The notes: a model not told the origin generated them from the letters alone. 64,000 nucleotides of DNA from UBA1426 sp050953365 (GCA_050953365.1 JBMNMN010000002.1:1-64000), one strand, 5' to 3'; positions 43,626 through 53,489 are shown, counted from the first letter of the stretch. A program made the numbers and translations.

Positions 43626-44539
43626 AAAAATACATGGATATCGATCCGGGCGTACAGTCCGCCCTAGATCAGGGAAAAGTTGTTATCGCCCTGGAATCCA
43701 CCATCATTGCCCATGGCATGCCCTTCCCCAAAAACGTGGAAACGGCTGTGGCGGTGGAGGATACAATCCGCAGCAAGGGAGCGGTACCGGCTACCATCGG
43801 TATTATTAAAGGCAGGATCAAAGTGGGGCTGACTGCCCGGGAGATAGAGTATCTTGCCAAAGCGGAGAATGTGGTAAAGGTGAGCCGTAGGGACTTCCCC
43901 TTGGTTGTGGCAAAGAAACTTGACGGCGCCACTACGGTAGCAGGCACCATGATGGTAGCCCATCAAGCAGGAATTCCGCTATTCGTTACCGGCGGCATCG
44001 GCGGCGTACACCGGGGAGCGGCGGAGGATTTTGATATTTCGGCGGATCTGGAAGAGTTGAAACAAACCGATGTGGTTGTAATTTGCGCAGGTGTAAAATC
44101 TGTTTTGGACATCGGCAGTACTCTGGAGTATCTGGAAACGGGAGGCGTTCCTGTGATCACTTACGGCAGCGACGACTTTCCGGCTTTTTACAGCAGGAGG
44201 AGCGGCTTTCCGGCAGAATGCCGGATGGACAGCCCTGCGGAAATTGCCCAATTGATACGGGCAAAGACAGACATGGGCCTTAAGGGAGGTATGTTAGTAG
44301 CCTGTCCCATTCCCGCCGAGTATGAGATCGATTACGAGATCATGGATCAAACCATACAAAAAGCGCTCCAAGAGTGCAAAGAAAAGGGAATTACCGGGAA
44401 GAGAATTACCCCCTTCCTTTTGGATAGAATTAAGGAATTAACCGAGGGACGCAGCCTTGAGGCAAACATTCGCCTGGTTATAAACAATGCCCAGGTGGGA
44501 GGAGAAATTGCTGCAGCACTTATGAATATGCAGGTTTAA
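43622..44539 (+). CDS. psuG: Pseudouridine-5'-phosphate glycosidase
   Basis: 305 residues. VIALESTIIAHGMPFPKNVETA at 20-41 and TGGIGGVHRGA are family signatures, with the catalytic Lys in KVSRRDFP and Asp in GAAEDFDISADL regions. It splits pseudouridine 5'-phosphate to uracil and ribose 5-phosphate, completing the pathway started by PsuK. Ends 98 bases before the rubrerythrin gene. Confidence 0.95.
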   Translation: MKKYMDIDPGVQSALDQGKVVIALESTIIAHGMPFPKNVETAVAVEDTIRSKGAVPATIGIIKGRIKVGLTAREIEYLAKAENVVKVSRRDFPLVVAKKLDGATTVAGTMMVAHQAGIPLFVTGGIGGVHRGAAEDFDISADLEELKQTDVVVICAGVKSVLDIGSTLEYLETGGVPVITYGSDDFPAFYSRRSGFPAECRMDSPAEIAQLIRAKTDMGLKGGMLVACPIPAEYEIDYEIMDQTIQKALQECKEKGITGKRITPFLLDRIKELTEGRSLEANIRLVINNAQVGGEIAAALMNMQV

Positions 44540-44578
44540 GGGTACAGTAAAGGTGGTATAAGTGAACCGGTCAAAACA

Positions 44579-44607
44579 TTGATACATCTTTAACCAGGAT
44601 GTATTAA
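44579..44607 (+). promoter_or_regulatory. Promoter with internal dyad, rubrerythrin gene
   Basis: TTGATA (44579-44584), 17 bases, TATTAA (44602-44607). Between and across the boxes lies ATACATC (44582-44588), 9 bases, GATGTAT (44598-44604), a perfect inverted repeat that would place a repressor over the promoter. Confidence 0.55.
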
Positions 44608-44637
44608 GTTAACATGTTTAACAGGAGGAAAGAAGAG

Positions 44638-45177
44638 ATGAAGGATCTGAAAGGTACAAAAACACTGGAGAACTTGTTGATCGCTTTTGCAGGTGAGTCA
44701 GAGGCGAGAAATAAGTACACGTATTACGCTTCCAAGGCTAAGAAAGACGGCTACGAGCAGATTGCCAACATCTTCCTTGAGACGGCAGGAAATGAAAAAG
44801 AGCATGCTGAGCTTTGGTTCAAACTGGCCCATGGCATCGGTACCACGGAAGAAAACCTGTTGGATGCGGCTGCAGGGGAACACTACGAATGGTCACAGAT
44901 GTACAAAGAGATGGCGGAGGTTGCCAGACAAGAAGGTTTTGACGACATTGCATTCCAGATGGAAGGCGTAGCCAAAATCGAGAAGGAACACGAGGAAAGA
45001 TACAGAGCATTGGCTGAAAACGTTAAAAACGGTAAAGTGTTCGAGAAGGATGAGGACGTTGTCTGGCAGTGTTCAAATTGCGGTCATCAATTTGTAGGAA
45101 AGAAAGCTCCGGAACTCTGCCCTGTTTGCAAGCATTCCAAGGCTTATTTCCAAGTAAAGGCCGAAAATTATAAATAG
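44638..45177 (+). CDS. rbr: Rubrerythrin
   Basis: 179 residues. The ferritin-like di-iron domain has EARNKYTYYASKA, GNEKEHAELWF, and IEKEHEERY; the C-terminal rubredoxin domain has CSNCGH and CPVCKH. It reduces hydrogen peroxide to water in anaerobes, with electrons from rubredoxin or NADH oxidoreductases. The ATG at 44638 follows RBS AGGAGG; the ATG at 44614 lies before that RBS. Confidence 0.95.
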   Translation: MKDLKGTKTLENLLIAFAGESEARNKYTYYASKAKKDGYEQIANIFLETAGNEKEHAELWFKLAHGIGTTEENLLDAAAGEHYEWSQMYKEMAEVARQEGFDDIAFQMEGVAKIEKEHEERYRALAENVKNGKVFEKDEDVVWQCSNCGHQFVGKKAPELCPVCKHSKAYFQVKAENYK

Positions 45178-45210
45178 AACTGGTTCTAACAGTTATACAT
45201 TATGACAAAC

Positions 45211-45247
45211 AAAACGACTGCGGTAAATCTTCCGGAGTCGTTTTATT
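45211..45247 (+). terminator. Intrinsic terminator after rubrerythrin
   Basis: AAAACGACTGCGG (45211-45223) pairs with CCGGAGTCGTTTT (45232-45244) with one mismatch, followed by ATTGTTT. Confidence 0.88.
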
Positions 45248-45384
45248 GTTTCTAAGTTTTTATATAATCTCTTGTACTACTGTATCCGGTTCCCATGTTT
45301 TCAAAAGCGGGGTGATATGTTAAACTGTTAAGGAGACAGGGAAAAAAGAGGGGACTATTTTTGACTCATATACAGGAGACTTTT

Positions 45385-47619
45385 ATGCACAGCGATTTGG
45401 ATTATTTAGAGAAACTCAACCCGGAGCAGAAGGAGGCCGTTCTCCATAAAGAAGGGCCTCTGCTTATCCTGGCCGGCGCCGGGAGCGGGAAAACAAACAC
45501 CATGACTCACCGCATCGTACACCTGATCCGGCAAGGAGGGGTTTCACCATACGAGATTTTGGCTGTTACCTTTACCAATAAAGCAGCCAAAGAAATGAGG
45601 GACCGGGTGGAGACGCTTATCGGAGAGGCGCAGGGTATGTGGATCCTCACCTTTCATTCGGCTTGTCTGCGGATTCTCCGCATGTATGCGGATCGTCTGG
45701 GGTACAGCAAGGACTTCGTAGTCTACGATCCAGCGGATCAGAAGACAATCCTGAGAAATTCCATAAAGGAGCTTGGCGTAGACGATAAAAAGTATACACC
45801 GGAATACTTTCTTTCGATTATCAGCGACTGCAAGGAAAAGGGAATAACTCCGGCCGAGTTTGCGGAAGAGAATGCGGGCAATCCCCGGGGCAAAATTGCC
45901 GCGGAAATTTTCAATGCCTATGAAAAAAAGTTGAAATCCAATCAGGCCATGGACTTTGACGATCTTCTGCTACAGACTGTCAGACTGTTTGAACAGGATG
46001 AAGAGGTTCTAAACCGTTTCCAGCAGAGATTCAGATATATCATGGTAGACGAATATCAGGATACTAACTATATGCAATATCGTTTCATCCGCTTGTTGGC
46101 GCAAGCTCATAACAACATCTGCGTGGTGGGTGATGACGACCAGTGTATCTATCAATGGCGGGGGGCAGACATCAATAACATATTGGACTTCGAGAAGGAT
46201 TTTCGCGGGGCTAAGGTTATCAAGCTGGAGCGAAATTATCGATCCTGCGGCAATATACTTTCCGCCGCTCATTCCGTCATCCGGAACAATCAGGGAAGGA
46301 AGCCGAAGAAACTGTGGACGGAGAAAGGCGAGGGCGAAAAGGTACGCTATTTTCGCGCCGAGGATGACAAAGACGAGGCCCGTTACATCGCTTCCGAAGT
46401 GGACAGGCTCTGTAGCCGGGGACGCAACTATTCGGATTTTGCCGTACTCTATCGAACCAACGCGCAATCCAGACTCTTCGAAGAGGCCTTCCGCGCCAGG
46501 GGAATTCCTTACCGCATATTAGCAGGATTCCGGTACTATGACCGCAAAGAAGTAAAGGATATGGTAGCCTATATGCGGTTGGTGCAGAATCCTGCCGATG
46601 ATCTTTCGCTGGAACGAATCATCAATGAACCTAAACGGGGCATAGGCCAAAAGACCTTGGAAAAGCTTAAAGTCCTTGCCGCGGTTCAAAATCGGAGCCT
46701 TTTTGAAATCCTGAAAGATGCAGAGATCATGCAGGGATTGACGGGCAAGACGGGGGAAAGCCTGTTCCGGATGGCGGAAATTATAAGTAAACTTTCCGAG
46801 GAACAGGATAATCTTAAAATATCCGATATTTACGATACGCTTTTAGTGCGTACGGGGTATCTTCAGGCATTGGAGAGGCAGAATACAGTAGAGGCGAAAA
46901 CGCGGATCGAAAACCTATTGGAGTTCAAATCGGTTATCTACGACTACGAAAAAGGCAAGGAGGACGCCGGCGAGCAGGGAAGCCTGAGCGAATTTATGGA
47001 GTCCATTGCCCTTATGGCGGAAGTCGACAATCTGGATCCGGAAGAAAATGCGGTGGTTATGATGACGCTGCATAGCGCCAAGGGGCTGGAATTTCCGGTA
47101 GTTTTCATGACCGGAATGGAGGACGGTCTTTTCCCCAGCTGGCGATCCTATGAGCGCGGCGACGGGGTGGAGGAAGAAAGACGCCTTTGCTATGTGGGGA
47201 TGACCCGGGCCAAGGAGAAACTTTATCTGACCAGCGCGGGGATCCGCACAATTTACGGCAAATCCGATTATACAAGAGAGTCTATGTTTTTAAGGGAAAT
47301 CGATAAAAAGCTGCTTGAAGGGGATCCGATCTTCACGGGAAACAGCTACGATCGATACAGCGGGATCATGTCGCAAACCTCATATGCGGATGAGGGAGAG
47401 ATCTTCCGCCCATTTGCGCAGATACAGGCAATCAAACAGAGCAGCGCCGCTAAACCCCGTGTGACAGCAGCGGATCTGGAACCGGGAGACATGGTAAAAC
47501 ATACGAAATTCGGAGAGGGTCGAGTGATTACGGTAGAGGGCAATGCGGTTACGGTGATATTTGACAGCGTGGGTACAAAGAAACTGGCAATTGACGTTGC
47601 TCCGCTTACAAAGCTTTAA
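45385..47619 (+). CDS. pcrA: ATP-dependent DNA helicase, PcrA/UvrD type
   Basis: 744 residues, superfamily 1A helicase. LNPEQKEAV (Q motif), AGAGSGKTNTMTHR (motif I), TFTNKAAKEMRDRV (Ia), VDEYQDTNYMQY (II), VGDDDQCIYQWRGA (III), YRSCGNIL (IV), MTLHSAKGLEFPVVF (V) and GMTRAKEKLYL (VI) are all present. It unwinds DNA in repair and removes RecA. The ATG at 45385 has RBS AGGAGA; a TTG at 45361 is unlikely. ligA follows after 10 bases, a common pairing in Firmicutes. Confidence 0.95.
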   Translation: MHSDLDYLEKLNPEQKEAVLHKEGPLLILAGAGSGKTNTMTHRIVHLIRQGGVSPYEILAVTFTNKAAKEMRDRVETLIGEAQGMWILTFHSACLRILRMYADRLGYSKDFVVYDPADQKTILRNSIKELGVDDKKYTPEYFLSIISDCKEKGITPAEFAEENAGNPRGKIAAEIFNAYEKKLKSNQAMDFDDLLLQTVRLFEQDEEVLNRFQQRFRYIMVDEYQDTNYMQYRFIRLLAQAHNNICVVGDDDQCIYQWRGADINNILDFEKDFRGAKVIKLERNYRSCGNILSAAHSVIRNNQGRKPKKLWTEKGEGEKVRYFRAEDDKDEARYIASEVDRLCSRGRNYSDFAVLYRTNAQSRLFEEAFRARGIPYRILAGFRYYDRKEVKDMVAYMRLVQNPADDLSLERIINEPKRGIGQKTLEKLKVLAAVQNRSLFEILKDAEIMQGLTGKTGESLFRMAEIISKLSEEQDNLKISDIYDTLLVRTGYLQALERQNTVEAKTRIENLLEFKSVIYDYEKGKEDAGEQGSLSEFMESIALMAEVDNLDPEENAVVMMTLHSAKGLEFPVVFMTGMEDGLFPSWRSYERGDGVEEERRLCYVGMTRAKEKLYLTSAGIRTIYGKSDYTRESMFLREIDKKLLEGDPIFTGNSYDRYSGIMSQTSYADEGEIFRPFAQIQAIKQSSAAKPRVTAADLEPGDMVKHTKFGEGRVITVEGNAVTVIFDSVGTKKLAIDVAPLTKL

Positions 47620-47629
47620 AGGAGGCATC

Positions 47630-49609
47630 ATGGACGACAAACTTCAGCTCATGAGGGAAAAGATTCAGGTGTTGAACCGGGCAGCGAAGGCATATTACGA
47701 AGAAAACCGTGAGATCATGTCCAATCTGGAATACGACAGGCTCTATGATGAACTGTCGGAGCTTGAGAGGCAAACGGGCATAGTGTTATCCGGCAGTCCA
47801 ACGGTTCGTGTAGGTTATGAAGCGGCTGACAGCCTGCCGAAGGAGAGGCATGAAAAGCCCATGCTTTCTTTGGATAAGACCAAGGATGTGGCCACTCTGA
47901 AACAATGGCTGGGAAGGGAAAAGGGGCTGCTCTCCTGGAAACTGGACGGTCTTACTATCGTTTTGACATATGAAGGCGGCAAATTGGTGAAAGCCGTTAC
48001 CCGCGGCAACGGTGAGGTTGGTGAGGTAGTCACTAACAATGCCAGAGTTTTTGTAAACATTCCGCTGGAAATTCCATTTCGCGGAGAACTGATTCTCCGC
48101 GGCGAAGCCGTTATCGGCTATGACGATTTCAACGAGCTGAACAGCCGCCTCACGGAAATCGAAACCAGATACAAAAATCCCCGGAATCTGTGCAGCGGCT
48201 CTGTAAGGCAGCTAAACAACAAAGTTACGGCAGAAAGAAATGTGCATTTCTTTGCATTCGGAGTTGTAAGAGCGGAAGGTGTGGACTTTGCCAATTCAAG
48301 AAAGGTTCAGCTGAACTGGCTTTCTGAGCAGGGCTTTGACGTGATCCCATACAGAGAGGTGGATTCCGAAAACTTGGAGGAATGCGTGAACTGGTTCAGC
48401 GAGCATGTGGAACGCTACGGATTTCCTTCCGACGGTCTTGTACTCATTTATGACGATATCCGGTATGGTGAAAGCCTGGGGTCCACTGCAAAATTCCCGA
48501 GAGATTCCATAGCGTTTAAATGGCGGGACGAAATCAGGGAGACGAAGCTTCTGGAGGTGGAGTGGAGCGCCTCCAGGACGGGGCTCATCAATCCCATCGC
48601 CGTCTTTGAGCCCGTTGAGTTGGAAGGTACCACGGTGAGTCGGGCCAGCCTTCATAACATCAGCATTATGGAAGGTCTGGAACTGGGAGTCGGAGATGAA
48701 ATTCGCGTATATAAGGCAAACATGATCATCCCTCAGGTGGCGGAAAATCTTACAAGAAGCGGAACTGTCCGGATTCCCGAAAATTGCCCCGTGTGTAGCG
48801 AGCATACGTATATCAGGCAGGAGAACGGCGTTAAGGTATTGTATTGTACGAACGAAGAATGTCCCGCAAAGCATATAAAAGCTTACACGCATTTTGTCAG
48901 CAGAGATGCCATGAATATAGACGGGCTCTCAGAGGCCACCGTCGAAAAGTTCCTTGCAAAAGGGTTAATCCATGAACCGGCAGATATTTTCCGCATTGAG
49001 AAGCATAAAGCAGAAATCGTTGAAATGGAAGGCTTTGGGGAAAAGTCATATCAGAATTTGGTGGATTCCGTCAACAGGGCAAGGAACACCGATGCCGTCA
49101 GACTGCTCTACAGTCTGGGGATTCCCAATATAGGCCTTTCCAATGCCAAAGCCATCTGCAAGCATTTCGGCTACGATTGGAAGGCAATACAGTCGGCAAC
49201 TTATGATGAACTTATTCAAATATACGGTATCGGCCATGTTATGGCGAAGGCGTATGTGGATTTTTTCGAGAACGAGAAGAACCTTCGGATGGTGGAAGAT
49301 ATCTTGACAGAAATCAAACTTGAAGAGGTTGATATCCCCGCCGGCGGGATGTTCCTGGAAAACCTGACTTTCGTCATAACCGGTTCCGTTGAACACTACA
49401 AAAACCGCAACGAATTAAAGGCGGCCATCGAAGAAAAGGGCGGGAAGGTCACGGATTCCGTCACCAAAAAGACGGATTATCTGATCAACAATGACAGCCT
49501 TTCCAACTCATCAAAAAATAAAAAGGCAAAGGAACTGGGCGTTCCCATCATTACCGAGGAGCAACTCGTGCAATGGATGGAAAGGGGCAGTAAGCCGGAA
49601 TCGTTATAG
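47630..49609 (+). CDS. ligA: NAD-dependent DNA ligase
   Basis: 659 residues. The adenylated lysine is K104 in SWKLDGLTI (KxDG); the OB fold follows, then a four-Cys zinc finger (CPVC...CTNEECPAKH), helix-hairpin-helix repeats and a C-terminal BRCT domain (LENLTFVITGSVEHYKNRNELK). It seals nicks in replication and repair. RBS GGAGG, ATG at 47630; the ATG at 47561 lies inside pcrA. Confidence 0.95.
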   Translation: MDDKLQLMREKIQVLNRAAKAYYEENREIMSNLEYDRLYDELSELERQTGIVLSGSPTVRVGYEAADSLPKERHEKPMLSLDKTKDVATLKQWLGREKGLLSWKLDGLTIVLTYEGGKLVKAVTRGNGEVGEVVTNNARVFVNIPLEIPFRGELILRGEAVIGYDDFNELNSRLTEIETRYKNPRNLCSGSVRQLNNKVTAERNVHFFAFGVVRAEGVDFANSRKVQLNWLSEQGFDVIPYREVDSENLEECVNWFSEHVERYGFPSDGLVLIYDDIRYGESLGSTAKFPRDSIAFKWRDEIRETKLLEVEWSASRTGLINPIAVFEPVELEGTTVSRASLHNISIMEGLELGVGDEIRVYKANMIIPQVAENLTRSGTVRIPENCPVCSEHTYIRQENGVKVLYCTNEECPAKHIKAYTHFVSRDAMNIDGLSEATVEKFLAKGLIHEPADIFRIEKHKAEIVEMEGFGEKSYQNLVDSVNRARNTDAVRLLYSLGIPNIGLSNAKAICKHFGYDWKAIQSATYDELIQIYGIGHVMAKAYVDFFENEKNLRMVEDILTEIKLEEVDIPAGGMFLENLTFVITGSVEHYKNRNELKAAIEEKGGKVTDSVTKKTDYLINNDSLSNSSKNKKAKELGVPIITEEQLVQWMERGSKPESL

Positions 49610-49681
49610 AGCGGACTCCTATAATTCCGCGCAGTTTCCACATGGTTCCAAACACTACAATAGAAGCACATCGGAGGCGCT

Positions 49682-50677
49682 ATGAAAACAGGAAAATTGG
49701 ATAGTAAGTTGCTGGAAGAAATGGTTTTCAGACATTTCAAATTTAAAAGGCCGGAGGTCATTACCGGACCGGGTATCGGTGAAGATTGCGCATTGGTGGA
49801 TTTTGGCCGGTATGAATGCGTGTTGTCCACGGACCCCATAACGGGAGCGGTAGCCGACATCGGAAGGCTGGCGATCCAGGTTTCCTGCAATGATATTGCC
49901 TCAAAGGGCATAGAACCCTTGGGTATTTTGTTGGCCTGTATGCTGCCTGAAGGGACTGCTGTTGAAGAAATCGATGAAATCATGCGTCAGGCGGGAGAGA
50001 CGGCAGAGGCTCTCGGAGTTATGATTATCGGAGGGCATACGGAAATCACGAAAGCGGTCAATACTCCCGTCATCGTATCCACCGCCTTGGGAAGGGCTGC
50101 AAAAGGCGCGTCGCAGAGCGCATCAAATATGCGTCCCGGGGACTGGATCCTGATTACCAAGCAGGGAGGACTTGAAGGTACCGGCATCATCGCAAGCGAT
50201 CATGAGTTCAGGCTGAAAGATTTTCTTACGGAGAATGAGATTTCGGAAGCAAAAGCCATGCTCGACCAGGTTTCCGTTGTGAAAGAAGGAGTCATAGCGG
50301 GAAAGATCGGCACAGCGGGCATGCACGATATTACAGAAGGGGGTATCTTGGGTGCGGTCTGGGAAATGTGTGAGATATCCGGAACCGGCGCGGAGGTTTG
50401 GGCAGACCAAATCCCTCTGGCTCCTGTAACAAAAAAGATCTGCGCCCACTTCGGCATAGATCCACTTCGGCTTATTTCCAGCGGCAGCATGATGATTATA
50501 GCTCATCCGGAGCAAAAGGATGCGCTGCTGCGGGAGATCCGGTCTGCAGGTATTACTATTACCTGCATCGGCCGGGTGACGGAAGCCTCGCTGGGACGGG
50601 TGTTGATCAGCGGAAATAATCGGAAACCCATTGAGGCTCCCAAAAGCGACGAGCTTTATAAGGTAGTGTTCGGCTGA
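49682..50677 (+). CDS. AIR synthase-related protein (HypE/ThiL superfamily)
   Basis: 331 residues. The PurM-like ATP-binding half has GPGIGEDCALVDFG, STDPITGAVADIG and SCNDIASKGIEPLGILLACMLPE; GGHTEITKAVNTPVI and HDITEGGILGAVWEM follow. This is the uncharacterised AIR-synthase-like group related to HypE. Without hyp genes nearby a role in hydrogenase maturation is unsupported. RBS GGAGG, ATG at 49682. Its 3' end overlaps the convergent gene by 22 bases. Confidence 0.82.
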   Translation: MKTGKLDSKLLEEMVFRHFKFKRPEVITGPGIGEDCALVDFGRYECVLSTDPITGAVADIGRLAIQVSCNDIASKGIEPLGILLACMLPEGTAVEEIDEIMRQAGETAEALGVMIIGGHTEITKAVNTPVIVSTALGRAAKGASQSASNMRPGDWILITKQGGLEGTGIIASDHEFRLKDFLTENEISEAKAMLDQVSVVKEGVIAGKIGTAGMHDITEGGILGAVWEMCEISGTGAEVWADQIPLAPVTKKICAHFGIDPLRLISSGSMMIIAHPEQKDALLREIRSAGITITCIGRVTEASLGRVLISGNNRKPIEAPKSDELYKVVFG

Positions 50678-51015
50678 TTTCTGCCGGAATTATCGTCTGC
50701 ACGGCGGAGCGCATCATCCATTTTCTCCAATAGATCCTCCGCCGTATCCTCGACTTTATCACCCGCTCGGCTCATCAGGTTCTCGGTCTTATCTGCTGCA
50801 TTTTCAATTCTATTCTCCGCCTTCCTTTTTAGGGTTTTTGCTTCGTCCCGAATGTGGCTCGCCGTGTCTTTCATTTCATCCCACACATCATCCGCAGTGT
50901 CCTTTACTCCGTCCCACATATCGTCTGCCGCGTTTTTCACTTCGTTCCATGCGTTGCTTACGGCGCCTTTCATCTCGTCGCGCGCTCTATCCGATTGATT
51001 GATCATGCGGTCCAT
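50656..51015 (-). CDS. Amphipathic repeat protein, YtxH/apolipoprotein-like
   Basis: 119 residues, almost entirely charged alpha-helix in imperfect 11-residue repeats (NEVKNAADDMW, DGVKDTADDVW, DEMKDTASHIR, then RKAENRIENAADKTENLM). This is typical of LEA- or YtxH-like stress proteins that coat membranes or stay partly unfolded. No transmembrane segment. The ATG at 51015 has RBS AAAGGAG; an ATG at 51033 is in front of that RBS. Function unknown. Confidence 0.75.
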   Translation of the reverse strand: MDRMINQSDRARDEMKGAVSNAWNEVKNAADDMWDGVKDTADDVWDEMKDTASHIRDEAKTLKRKAENRIENAADKTENLMSRAGDKVEDTAEDLLEKMDDALRRADDNSGRNQPNTTL

Positions 51016-51221
51016 TTTCGTTCTCCTTTTCATGCTGTTGTATAGGTTTTTATGACCTTATTTTGCCAAAGATTAATTAATTTATTCTGCTTATTCTATT
51101 TCTGATTGGAATTTGATGAGCCTTTTGCCTGATCTAAAATAGATTTAGTTACCTTTATCAAAATCAGGGATATTCGCATATAAAATGGAACCGGATCCAA
51201 ATGATTTGGTTCATCAATGCA

Positions 51222-51250
51222 TTGACTCAATGGGCCGCATCCTATATAAT
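51222..51250 (+). promoter_or_regulatory. Promoter of the SRP RNA gene
   Basis: TTGACT (51222-51227), 17 bases, TATAAT (51245-51250), with transcription expected near 51257, at the 5' arm of the SRP RNA. Confidence 0.8.
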
Positions 51251-51257
51251 TGTAATA

Positions 51258-51420
51258 AGTAAATTGCCTTTTGGCAGCTTCGCCTGGCATGGTCCGGGTC
51301 CTGCGCAATAAGAATCTGTGAACCTCGTCAGGTCCGGAAGGAAGCAGCGATAAACGGAACCTCTTATGTGCCGCAGTTAAGCCTGTTCCATCTCCATGCG
51401 AGGCTGGCAAAGGGCAATTT
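51258..51420 (+). ncRNA. ffs: Signal recognition particle RNA (4.5S/scRNA)
   Basis: The conserved apical part CAGGTCCGGAAGGAAGCAGC (51331-51350), bound by Ffh, is present with GTGAACCTCGT before it and GATAAACGG after it. Long complementary arms pair TTGCCTTTTGGCAG...GGCATGG (51264-51292) with CCATGCGAGGCTGGCAAAGGGCAA (near 51395-51418). Exact ends are estimated. It lies directly before dnaX, a common location in Firmicutes. Confidence 0.92.
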
Positions 51421-51503
51421 ATTATGACTTATTATACTTTCCATATGGCTTATACGACAGATTTCACAAAACATTTCTTGATAACAGACTTTGAGGAGCG
51501 GCC

Positions 51504-53105
51504 ATGCATCAGGCTTTATATCGAAGCTTTCGTCCCGAGACCTTTGAGGGGATTCTGGGACAGGAACACATCGTTAAGATTTTAAGCAACCAAATTCGCA
51601 GCGGAACGACGGGTCATGCGTATTTGTTTTGCGGTACAAGGGGAACAGGGAAGACCACTACAGCCAGAATTTTAGCAAAAGGCGTCAACTGTACGGCTCC
51701 GCAGGAGGACCGCCCCTGCGGAATCTGTGAGAATTGCATTGCCATTCGCGACGGCGTTTTCCTTGATGTTATTGAAATTGACGCCGCATCCAATAACGGA
51801 GTAGACAATATTCGTGAACTGCGCGAGAGTGTTAAATACCCGCCGGTGGCCGGAAGATGCAAAGTATATATCATAGATGAAGTCCATATGTTATCCGCCG
51901 GCGCCTTTAACGCCTTGCTGAAAACGCTTGAAGAGCCTCCGGCCTATGTCATGTTTATCCTTGCCACTACGGAACCTCAAAAACTGCCTGCCACCATCCT
52001 TTCCCGCTGTCTAAGACTGGATTTTCATAGGGTGCCTGAAAAGCTGCTTCGAGAAGGGATGCGTAGGATTTGCGAGAGCTTGGACGTGAAAGTATCGGAC
52101 AGCGCTCTTGGTATCATCGCGGCCAACGGAGACGGCTCGGTACGGGACAGCCTTTCCATCCTGGATCAATGTATAGCCGGCGCAGGTAAAGAGGTGACCA
52201 GGCAGGATGTGCTCAATGTACTGGGAACTTCGGGAGAAGAAATCTTCATTCAGTTGACCGACATGGTAGATCAGGGAAGGGTTACGGATGCATTGCTTTT
52301 ATTGGATCGCATCCTTTCCGAAGGAATAGAAGTCAGACAGTTTATGAAAGATTGGATCGCTCATTACAGGAGCCTCATGCTGACAAAGTTCATTCGCCAT
52401 CCGGAAGATTTGCTGAATGCATCGGAGGAAAACGTAGAGCGGATTCGGGGGCAGAGCATGCGGATCGACCTGTCTTCGATTAACGATAATATTCTCGAGC
52501 TGGCGCGGACTCTTTCGGAGGCGAAATGGTCCACGCAGCCGCGGATTCTGTTGGAACTCTGCATCCTTCGACTGGCTTCCGGCGGAGATTTGGAAAGCCT
52601 TTCGGCAAATTCTCTTCACGGCGCCGAAAAAAAGGATCCGCCAAAGAAAGTAAGGAAAGAAAAGCCGGAGCCGGCGGAAAAACCAACAGCGCCGAAGGTG
52701 CCGAAAAAGGAAGAGGCCGAGGAAGCGATTCCGAATGCCGGCGATTCCGGCGTATCGCAGGCCGCTAACCCGGCTTTGGATGTTGATCTTGAGAGAGTCT
52801 GGGGCAAGATTCTTGAGGAAGGGGAGGCACAGAAGGGCACCTTCAACCTTTTGCGGAGAGGCGGCCGGTTGGTTGCAATCGGAGAAGACAGCTTTCAATT
52901 GGAATTGGGCAATGAAATGGCATTGAGATATGCCAAAGACAACGCAGACTATATTTCACAGCTCATGGAAAAGTACACCGGCAGGAAGCTAAAAATGGAT
53001 TGCGCATTAACTGAAAGACAAAACAAAGGACAGGAAGAGAAAAGCGCGGAAGAGCTTGCCTGTGAATTAGCCAATTGCCTCAATATTAACATTGAGGTGA
53101 AATAA
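51504..53105 (+). CDS. dnaX: DNA polymerase III subunit gamma/tau
   Basis: 533 residues. Walker A CGTRGTGKTTTARILAKG, a zinc-binding set (Cys in VNC, RPCGICENC), IIDEVHMLS (Walker B) and the sensor ATTEPQKLPATILSRC give the clamp-loader ATPase. A low-complexity Lys/Pro/Glu linker (about 375-415) leads to the C-terminal domain. RBS GAGGAG, ATG at 51504. It starts the dnaX-ybaB-recR operon. Confidence 0.95.
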   Translation: MHQALYRSFRPETFEGILGQEHIVKILSNQIRSGTTGHAYLFCGTRGTGKTTTARILAKGVNCTAPQEDRPCGICENCIAIRDGVFLDVIEIDAASNNGVDNIRELRESVKYPPVAGRCKVYIIDEVHMLSAGAFNALLKTLEEPPAYVMFILATTEPQKLPATILSRCLRLDFHRVPEKLLREGMRRICESLDVKVSDSALGIIAANGDGSVRDSLSILDQCIAGAGKEVTRQDVLNVLGTSGEEIFIQLTDMVDQGRVTDALLLLDRILSEGIEVRQFMKDWIAHYRSLMLTKFIRHPEDLLNASEENVERIRGQSMRIDLSSINDNILELARTLSEAKWSTQPRILLELCILRLASGGDLESLSANSLHGAEKKDPPKKVRKEKPEPAEKPTAPKVPKKEEAEEAIPNAGDSGVSQAANPALDVDLERVWGKILEEGEAQKGTFNLLRRGGRLVAIGEDSFQLELGNEMALRYAKDNADYISQLMEKYTGRKLKMDCALTERQNKGQEEKSAEELACELANCLNINIEVK

Positions 53106-53116
53106 GGAGGAAAAAA

Positions 53117-53470
53117 ATGGGAAGAGGAATGCGAGCGGGCAAGAAGCCCGGAGGCGGCGGACAGGCCGCAATGCAGAAGCAGATGCAGCAGATGCAGGCT
53201 ATGCAAAAAAAGATGGAAGAAATGCAGGCCAGGCTGGATGAGCAGGAAGTCACTGCTACAGCGGGCGGAGGTGCCGTCAGCGTTACCGTAAACGGAAAGA
53301 GAGAGCTTACAAGCATTGTGATACAGCCGGAAGCGGTAGATCCGGATGATGTGGAGATGTTGCAAGATTTAATTATAGCTGCCGTAAATGAAGGACTGCG
53401 TCAGATTGAAGAACTGTCCTCCGCCGAGATGCAAAAACTCACCGGCGGTTTAGGCATCCCGGGTCTGTAG
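53117..53470 (+). CDS. YbaB/EbfC family nucleoid-associated protein
   Basis: 117 residues. A Met/Gln-rich N-terminal helix (AAMQKQMQQMQAMQKKMEEMQ, given by its position 18-38) and the core VSVTVNGKRELTSIVIQPE, then LQDLIIAAVNEGLRQI, are typical of YbaB (YaaK in Bacillus). It binds DNA as a dimer. It lies between dnaX and recR as in most bacteria. Confidence 0.93.
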   Translation: MGRGMRAGKKPGGGGQAAMQKQMQQMQAMQKKMEEMQARLDEQEVTATAGGGAVSVTVNGKRELTSIVIQPEAVDPDDVEMLQDLIIAAVNEGLRQIEELSSAEMQKLTGGLGIPGL

Positions 53471-53489
53471 AGAGGAGATGTCCGGGTAC

